Below, piece after piece: positions 6,145 through 10,155 of a DNA stretch of 10,155 bases; within the stretch, counting starts at the first letter, position 1; every line of letters starts with the position of its first letter. The stretch lies in the NCBI GenBank assembly GCA_937952095.1, contig CALFYG010000044.1:1-10155 (forward strand). The letters are read 5' to 3'. The stretch comes from an uncultured Micrococcales bacterium (lineage in GTDB: Bacteria > Actinomycetota > Actinomycetes > S36-B12 > UBA10799). The translations under genes were made by a program, and so were the position numbers. A model generated the notes under the pieces. The model ran no database searches. It was not told where the DNA came from and was given only the letters and a program-made list of their open reading frames with translations.

Positions 6145-6174
6145 CTGCCTGTGGGTGCTGCGACCATCGACGGT

Positions 6175-7386
6175 ATGTACCCGCTCTTCCTGCGCCTTCG
6201 AGGCCGACACGTGCTCGTGGTCGGCGGTGGTCAGGTGGGGACCCGACGGGTGGAACGCTTGCTGGAGGCGGGCGCGCGGGTGAGCGTCGTGGCTCCGTCC
6301 CCCACCGCGAGGCTGGCAGCCCGCACTGACATCGAGTTGCACGAGCGCGCCTTCGAGGCAGCAGATGTGGAGGGGATGTGGCTGGTTCAGGCATGCGCTC
6401 CCGCCGAGGTGAACGCGGAAGTCGTGCAGGCCTGTGAGCACCGTCGGGTCTGGTGCGTCGATGCCGCCGATGCCGCGACGTCCCCGGCGTGGACCGGTTC
6501 GGTGGTCACCGGCCCCGACGGGGTGGCGATCGCGGTGTCGGGCGGGGGCGACCCGGGCCGGGCCAGACTCCTGCAGTCCGAACTCGCACGGGCGCTGTCC
6601 GGTATCGACCTGCGCCCGCAGCGGCCGGGACCCGGCAGCGTCGCATTGGTCGGTGCCGGGCCGGGGGATCCCGATCTGTTGACCGTGCGCGCGCGGGACC
6701 TCCTCGCAGCCGCGGACGTCGTTGTGGCCGATCGGCTCGCCCCGCGCGCGGCACTGGACCTGACCCACGGGCGGATCGTGCACGTGGGAAAGAGCCCAGG
6801 GGATCACACAGTCGGTCAGGAGGACATCAACGAGATCCTGGTCGCCGAGGCGCGCGCCGGTTGCCGGGTCGTGCGACTCAAGGGCGGTGACCCGTTCGTG
6901 CTCGGCCGTGGCGGGGAGGAACTGGCGGCGTGCCTTGCGGCCGGAATCGAGGTCGAGGTCGTTCCCGGAATAACCTCCGCGGTGGCCGTGCCCGCGGCTG
7001 CCGGTATTCCTGTCACGCACCGTGGGATGGCCACCGGGTTCCTGGTGGCGACGGCACACGGCGAGGACCCAGCACTCGTCGCGCACCTCGCGGCGATCCC
7101 ACCGGAGATCACCATCGTCTTGCTCATGGGCGTGAGGTCGCTGCAGATGGTGGTGGATGTCCTGCTCGCCGAACGCGACCCTGACACCCCGTGCGCGATC
7201 ATCGAGCGCGGGTGGACGCCCGAGCAGAGGACGGTCACCGCCAGCCTTGCCACGGTGGTGCAGACAGCCGCGGATGCCGGCGTGCGGGCGCCGTCGATCG
7301 TGGTGGTCGGAGCGGTGGCCGCTCTGCACGAGCAGTTCGCAGATGTGGCGCGGCTGTCCGCAGGGGCGGGTCTTATCGCTGACTGA
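6175..7386 (+). CDS. cysG: Bifunctional precorrin-2 dehydrogenase / uroporphyrinogen-III C-methyltransferase
   Basis: The 403-residue protein joins two enzymes of sirohaem synthesis. The N-terminal half (1-145) is a Met8/CysG-type dehydrogenase with the NAD loop VLVVGGGQVGTRR (13-25), a likely catalytic D99 (by position in VDAAD) and VSGGGDPGRA (121-130). The C-terminal half (153-385) is the SAM-dependent methyltransferase: VGAGPGDPDLLT (159-170), VVRLKGGDPFVLGRGGEE (232-249) and VVPGITSAVAVPAAAGIPVT (262-281). The pathway runs uroporphyrinogen III to precorrin-2 to sirohydrochlorin; the sirohaem made is used by sulfite and nitrite reductases, and precorrin-2 also feeds cobalamin. Chelatase activity of this protein is not shown. 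The ATG at 6175 is preferred because family members start as MYPLFLRLRGR; an in-frame GTG at 6151 would add eight residues without a ribosome site. No sulfate- or nitrite-reduction genes adjoin it. Confidence 0.93.
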   Translation: MYPLFLRLRGRHVLVVGGGQVGTRRVERLLEAGARVSVVAPSPTARLAARTDIELHERAFEAADVEGMWLVQACAPAEVNAEVVQACEHRRVWCVDAADAATSPAWTGSVVTGPDGVAIAVSGGGDPGRARLLQSELARALSGIDLRPQRPGPGSVALVGAGPGDPDLLTVRARDLLAAADVVVADRLAPRAALDLTHGRIVHVGKSPGDHTVGQEDINEILVAEARAGCRVVRLKGGDPFVLGRGGEELAACLAAGIEVEVVPGITSAVAVPAAAGIPVTHRGMATGFLVATAHGEDPALVAHLAAIPPEITIVLLMGVRSLQMVVDVLLAERDPDTPCAIIERGWTPEQRTVTASLATVVQTAADAGVRAPSIVVVGAVAALHEQFADVARLSAGAGLIAD

Positions 7387-7419
7387 GTGGACATTGGACA
7401 TTGCACACCGGCATCACAC

Positions 7420-8934
7420 CTAGACCCGGCGCACCGCCACGCAGGTGACGTCGTCGCGCCGCCAGTCCGCCGACCGTGCCCGTGCCGCCGCCAGTAGATG
7501 GGCGATGATCCCCGCGCTGGTCTCCTCCTGGGTGATCGCGTCGGATACCAGCACCGCCAGGCCGTCGTCGCCGAGTTCCGCGCGCTGCTCATCGTGCGAC
7601 TCGGTCAGTCCATCGGTCCACAGCAGCAGCAGTGCGCCGATGTCCAGATGGGTGTGCTGGTTGGTCCACGTGCCACCCAGCACGCTCAACAAGGGCCCGG
7701 TCCCCACGAGTTCAGTCGTCGCGCTGTCCGTGATGAGCCATGCAGGCGGGTGCCCGGCGTTGGCCCACGTGAGGAATCCGGTCTGCGGCTCGATCACCAC
7801 GACGATGCACGTGGCGAAGCGGGAGGCAACGCGGAAGCCGCTCGCGGCGTGGCTTAGGGCCAGGGCCGGGTCGGCGTTCTGCGCCAGGGACAGTTCGAGG
7901 ACGTGCTTGAGCCGCAGAGCCTCCATGCCGGCTTCGGGGCCATGTCCGCTGACATCGGTCAGCGCGATCGCCAACTGTCCGTCGTAGAGCACCTGGGCGC
8001 TCCACCAGTCTCCCGCCAGCACTCCCTCGGCCGGCTCCTGCACCCCGGCGAAGTCGAGCCCGGCCACGGGCTCGGAATGGCTGTCCGCGAGTTCCTCCCG
8101 GATGGCCGCGACGACCGGACCCTGCTGGGCCAGTCCCTCATCGGCCTGCCGGGCTCGATCGACCTCTCGGGTGAGTGTGCGCCGCATGGTCTCCGCGTCC
8201 TGGCCCACGTCGCGCAACTCCGGCGGGCCGGAGGGCACGATCGGCTCCTCATGGTGGCCCTCCTGGGCCACGGCGACGAGCTGGTCCTGCAACTCCCGCA
8301 AAGGCCGCAGAACCCCCCGCAGCAACAGCACGGAGAAGACCGCCAGCAGCCCGAAGAACGTCAGGATGCTGATGTTCAGGATGCGGGACAGCCGCACGAA
8401 CTGGTCCTCCTGGATCGCTGCGGCCAACTCCGTCTGAACGCGGATCTGATCCTCGAGGGCGTGGGTGAACGTGCGGACATCGTTGTACAGATTGCGACTG
8501 GTCCCGGTGCGCACGAGCGTTCTGGCCGCCACCCGGTCACCGGCCCGCGTGGCTTCGATGATGGGCCGGGTTCCCTGACGCTTCCAGGTGCGGTACGCGT
8601 CGCGGGTGTCGCCGAGCAGGCGCGTGAGCTGCGGCTGACCCTCGAACAGTGTCTTCAGGCGCGCGAACTCGGCGTCGGCACGGGCCGTGCCCTCGACGTA
8701 GCTGCTGAGATCGACGACATCCTCGGTGAGCGCGTAGGCGGTCACGGCCGAATCCATCTCGGCCAGGGCCGTGTTCAACGAGGACACCCCCTGGGCCGCG
8801 GGCTGCAGTCGGGAGGTGACGTCGCTGGTGGTCGTAGCGACGGTCGTGTAGCCCGAACGCAACGCCACAGCTGCGACCAGCACGAGGATCACGGCCACCA
8901 GCAGCAGGAGCCAGATGCGGGCGCGCAGGGTCAC
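7420..8934 (-). CDS. Membrane SpoIIE-type PP2C phosphatase with CHASE3-like sensor and HAMP
   Basis: The 504-residue protein has a first membrane helix (7-25), an outer helical sensor of about 160 residues (26-185; CHASE3-like in length and heptad-rich helices), a second membrane helix (186-205), a HAMP linker (206-260) and a C-terminal SpoIIE/RsbU phosphatase domain (about 290-504). Metal-binding acidic residues are visible: D309 in AGDWW, D327 in DVSGHGPEA, D441 in TDGLTE and D494/D495 in RRDDVTCV. Such phosphatases act on phosphorylated anti-anti-sigma factors in partner-switching networks; no such partner, anti-sigma kinase or sigma gene lies in the window. The usual GDWYD reads GDWWS. 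GTG start at 8934; there is no ribosome site, and TAGCGT ends 6 nt before it, so it is probably leaderless. It converges on cysG with a 33-bp gap. Confidence 0.87.
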   Translation of the reverse strand: MTLRARIWLLLLVAVILVLVAAVALRSGYTTVATTTSDVTSRLQPAAQGVSSLNTALAEMDSAVTAYALTEDVVDLSSYVEGTARADAEFARLKTLFEGQPQLTRLLGDTRDAYRTWKRQGTRPIIEATRAGDRVAARTLVRTGTSRNLYNDVRTFTHALEDQIRVQTELAAAIQEDQFVRLSRILNISILTFFGLLAVFSVLLLRGVLRPLRELQDQLVAVAQEGHHEEPIVPSGPPELRDVGQDAETMRRTLTREVDRARQADEGLAQQGPVVAAIREELADSHSEPVAGLDFAGVQEPAEGVLAGDWWSAQVLYDGQLAIALTDVSGHGPEAGMEALRLKHVLELSLAQNADPALALSHAASGFRVASRFATCIVVVIEPQTGFLTWANAGHPPAWLITDSATTELVGTGPLLSVLGGTWTNQHTHLDIGALLLLWTDGLTESHDEQRAELGDDGLAVLVSDAITQEETSAGIIAHLLAAARARSADWRRDDVTCVAVRRV

Positions 8935-8940
8935 GAGGGC

Positions 8941-8946
8941 ACGCTA
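8941..8946 (-). promoter_or_regulatory. -10 element of a probable leaderless promoter for the phosphatase gene
   Basis: TAGCGT (8946-8941 on the minus strand) fits the TANNNT form and ends 6 nt before the GTG at 8934. No recognisable -35 is seen 17-18 bp upstream. The 6-nt spacing repeats that of the regulator, nei-like and DUF4126 genes. Confidence 0.35.
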
Positions 8947-9007
8947 CTGGTTCGGGTGGCGGGACGGAGGCGCGCTGGGACTGGCTCCGAGCCGCGTTGT
9001 TACCCGG

Positions 9008-9023
9008 TGTGACCTAGGTCATA
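9008..9023. promoter_or_regulatory. CRP/GlxR-like site upstream of cydA
   Basis: TGTGA-CCTAGG-TCATA matches the CRP-family consensus TGTGA-N6-TCACA at 9 of 10 fixed positions. The core TGACCTAGGTCA is a perfect 12-bp palindrome, and the symmetry extends to 18 bp with one mismatch (9007-9024). Actinobacterial CRP/GlxR proteins use this consensus, and cydAB is known to be CRP-controlled in mycobacteria. It lies about 180 bp from cydA and about 75 bp from the divergent phosphatase GTG, so either gene could be the target. Confidence 0.6.
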
Positions 9024-9147
9024 CCCTCCGCAACCGGGGGTCAGGGAGCTGGACAAAGAGATTAAACCGGGTGAAAACTTCCCATTCCGTGGCCGTATTG
9101 CCCCATTTGCCACTGAATCCGTTGTGGGAACCCCATATGGCAGCCCA

Positions 9148-9166
9148 TAAGGTAAGGCTTACATTG
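9148..9166. promoter_or_regulatory. IdeR/DtxR-like iron-box candidate upstream of cydA
   Basis: TAAGGTAAGGCTTACATTG agrees with the 19-bp IdeR/DtxR consensus TTAGGTTAGGCTAACCTAA at 13 positions. The centre GTAAG-G-CTTAC is a perfect 5-1-5 inverted repeat. It lies 37 bp before the cydA start in an A+T-rich stretch, so it may overlap the promoter. DtxR control of a haem-containing oxidase is plausible but unproven. Confidence 0.35.
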
Positions 9167-9188
9167 GTGGAATTAACAAATTCTTTAC

Positions 9189-9199
9189 GTCAGACTGAC
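9189..9199. repeat. Perfect inverted repeat GTCAG-A-CTGAC just before cydA
   Basis: The 5-1-5 palindrome ends 4 nt before the cydA ATG, where a ribosome site would be expected; none is visible. It could be an operator, a small stem at the start of the message, or chance. Confidence 0.3.
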
Positions 9200-9203
9200 A
9201 GCT

Positions 9204-9941
9204 ATGAACGCGCTGAATCTGTCGCAGTGGCAGTTCGCCATCACCACCGTGTACCACTTCTTCTTCGTGCCCATCACCATCGGAACATCGTTCCTGGTCG
9301 CCGGCATGCAGACCGCGTGGGTACGGACCGGGGACGAAAAGTGGCTGCGAGCTACGAAATTCTTCGGAAAGCTCTTCCTCATCAACTTCGCGATGGGGGT
9401 TGTGACCGGCATCGTGCAGGAGTTCCAGTTCGGCATGAACTGGAGTGACTACAGCCGGTTCGTCGGGGACGTCTTCGGAGCTCCGCTGGCCATGGAGGGC
9501 CTGCTGGCGTTCTTCCTCGAGTCCACGTTCTTGGGCCTGTGGATCTTCGGCTGGGACCGATTGCCGAAGAAACTGCACCTGGCGACCATCTGGCTGGCCG
9601 CCAGTGGCACCCTGATCAGCGCGTACTTCATCCTGGCCGCCAACTCGTTCATGCAGCACCCGGTCGGCTACACGTTCAATCCTGAGACCAACCGCGCGGA
9701 GATGAACGACATCGGCCAGGTCCTTTTCCAGCCCCTGGCGATGATCACCTTCTCGCACGTCATCACGATGGCCTTCCTGGTGGCCGGGCTGTTCGTGGCC
9801 GGCGGTATCCTGGGTGGGCTCGCCGGCACCCGTTCTGCCAAATCGCTGTCGGAACGGCGCGGCGCGCTCAACATTGTGTTCGCAGTCGTCATTATTGTCG
9901 TGGCGATCTATATGCTGGTGCGTAACTTGTCCCTGTCCTGA
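9204..9941 (+). CDS. cydA: Cytochrome bd oxidase subunit I, N-terminal half, joined in frame to a TSUP-like tail
   Basis: The 245-residue frame begins as a standard CydA, the haem-bearing subunit of the quinol oxidase that reduces O2 to water in the membrane. Visible CydA features are H18 in VYHFFFVPITIG (haem b595 ligand position), GMNWSDYSRFVGDVFGAPLAMEGL with E98, FFLEST with E106, and H185 in FSHVITMAFL (haem b558 ligand position). After about residue 199 the protein stops resembling CydA. The Q-loop, the second b558 ligand (Met) and all later helices are missing; full CydA is about 450-520 residues. The last 46 residues (GILGGLAGTRSAKSLSERRG, then ALNIVFAVVIIVVAIYMLVR) read as the C-terminus of a TauE/SafE-type permease. 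As written the product cannot be a working oxidase. No cydB follows. The start ATG 9204 fits the family N-terminus. Confidence 0.85.
   Translation: MNALNLSQWQFAITTVYHFFFVPITIGTSFLVAGMQTAWVRTGDEKWLRATKFFGKLFLINFAMGVVTGIVQEFQFGMNWSDYSRFVGDVFGAPLAMEGLLAFFLESTFLGLWIFGWDRLPKKLHLATIWLAASGTLISAYFILAANSFMQHPVGYTFNPETNRAEMNDIGQVLFQPLAMITFSHVITMAFLVAGLFVAGGILGGLAGTRSAKSLSERRGALNIVFAVVIIVVAIYMLVRNLSLS
9795..9810. other. Junction where CydA sequence changes to a TSUP-like sequence
   Basis: Protein similarity switches around the shared residues FVAGG (bases about 9792-9806), where CydA and TSUP tails would both read V-A-G. The following codons use ATT and TAT more freely than the genes upstream. This looks like a join at a short stretch of shared bases, either a chimeric assembly or a real recombination point. 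Confidence 0.65.
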
Positions 9942-9977
9942 GCGTAGAACAGGTCGGGGCCGACCGCGAGACCGGAT

Positions 9978-10155
9978 ATGACCGATGTGAACGACAAGGC
10001 CGGGAACCCGGCACCGACCCGCCGCCAGGCGCTGGGCCTTGCCATGGGGGCGGACGATTATGTCGCCAAGCCCTTTTCCCAGCGGCTGCTGATCGCGCGG
10101 ATCAAGGCGATCCTGCGCCGCGCCGAAATTTCTCGCGTGGGCGCGGAACCGGCCG
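9978..10155 (+). CDS. Composite partial frame: unknown N-terminus joined to ChvI/OmpR-type receiver domain end
   Basis: From the ATG at 9978 the frame stays open to the window end (59 residues). The first 19 residues, MTDVNDKAGNPAPTRRQAL, are not those of a response regulator and are not recognised; they may be the start of the gene downstream of the TSUP gene. From about residue 20 the sequence GLAMGADDYVAKPFSQRLLI (20-39), followed by ARIKAILRRAEI, is the end of a receiver domain: K49 belongs to helix 5, and KPF carries the conserved Lys-Pro. The PFSQRLL form is typical of ChvI regulators of alphaproteobacteria. The phosphorylated Asp and most of the receiver domain are absent, so a second join near 10030-10040 is inferred. 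There is no clear ribosome site. Confidence 0.55.
   Translation, partial: MTDVNDKAGNPAPTRRQALGLAMGADDYVAKPFSQRLLIARIKAILRRAEISRVGAEPA

Larger units (their letters stand above)
8935..9203. other. Intergenic region between phosphatase and cydA
   Basis: No gene is seen in these 269 bases. The left third is G+C-rich and holds the phosphatase promoter and the CRP-like palindrome. From about 9055 the region is markedly richer in A+T than the rest of the window and holds a perfect CCATATGG (9133-9140), the iron-box candidate and the palindrome next to the cydA start. GGTGAAAACTTCCC (9070-9083) has a weak Rex-like shape (TGAA ... TTC) that is too degenerate to call. Confidence 0.5.

Noticed and set aside
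6151..6174. GTG start at 6151 for the sirohaem enzyme
   Set aside because: It adds MGAATIDG, absent from the usual family N-terminus, and has no ribosome site at a normal distance; it is not excluded entirely.
7389..7402. Tandem GGACATT-GGACATT after cysG
   Set aside because: Two 7-bp copies only, in a 33-bp gap, with no partner elsewhere; likely chance.
4042..8934. Kinase and PP2C phosphatase as a cognate pair
   Set aside because: They lie on opposite strands 2 kb apart with unrelated genes between, and SpoIIE phosphatases normally act on STAS proteins, not on Hanks kinase substrates.
7903..9012. 369-residue plus-strand frame opposite the phosphatase
   Set aside because: Low-complexity Gly/His/Gln-rich translation with no family features; the minus-strand protein has all SpoIIE motifs.
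9070..9083. Rex-like site GGTGAAAACTTCCC upstream of cydA
   Set aside because: Only the TGAA/TTC core fits; the outer bases of the TTGTGAA/TTCACAA consensus are missing.
9204..9941. A genuine new CydA-TSUP fusion protein
   Set aside because: The tail lacks any complete domain, the oxidase loses essential parts, and another foreign join follows within 250 bases, so an artefact or breakage is more likely than a functional fusion.

Overview
The window is a high-G+C stretch typical of an actinobacterium: xylulokinase, Nei2-like glycosylase, Hanks-type kinase, SpoIIE phosphatase and CydA all read as actinobacterial proteins, and several genes look leaderless (a -10-like hexamer sits 6-8 nt before an ATG/GTG with no Shine-Dalgarno). 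No RNA genes, CRISPR arrays or insertion sequences were found. The last ~350 bases do not match the rest and look alphaproteobacterial.

Layout. 1-580: 3' end of a xylulokinase gene (xylB-like). It converges on a three-gene minus-strand operon (2800 down to 652), and a nested hairpin lies at the junction. Operon order: XRE/cupin regulator, B3/B4 (tRNA-editing-like) domain protein, RhtA/EamA-type exporter; both gene joints are ATGA overlaps. A perfect 7-4-7 inverted repeat (2802-2819) lies directly upstream of the regulator and between it and a divergent small ABM-fold monooxygenase gene (2842-3150). Next, on the plus strand, come a Nei/Fpg-family DNA glycosylase (3232-3960) and a membrane Ser/Thr protein kinase with an FxLYD-like outer domain (4042-5400).

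5503-6066 (minus) encodes a DUF4126 membrane protein, divergent from a CysG-like bifunctional sirohaem enzyme (6175-7386, plus). This converges on a membrane-anchored SpoIIE/PP2C-type phosphatase (7420-8934, minus). An unusually A+T-rich upstream region (8935-9203) with a CRP-like palindrome and an IdeR/DtxR-like box precedes cydA (9204).

The CydA reading frame is correct for about 199 residues, then switches in frame at about 9795-9805 to the C-terminal tail of a TauE/SafE-type (TSUP) membrane protein and stops at 9941. A further frame (9978 to the window end) joins an unidentified N-terminus to the end of a ChvI/OmpR-type receiver domain. The simplest reading is a chimeric contig end with at least two joins, although a natural rearrangement cannot be excluded from sequence alone.

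The most coherent functional unit is the regulator/B3-B4/exporter operon. It suggests a system that senses a small amino-acid-like molecule, protects tRNA charging and exports the compound. The other genes are housekeeping or signalling genes without an obvious common pathway.
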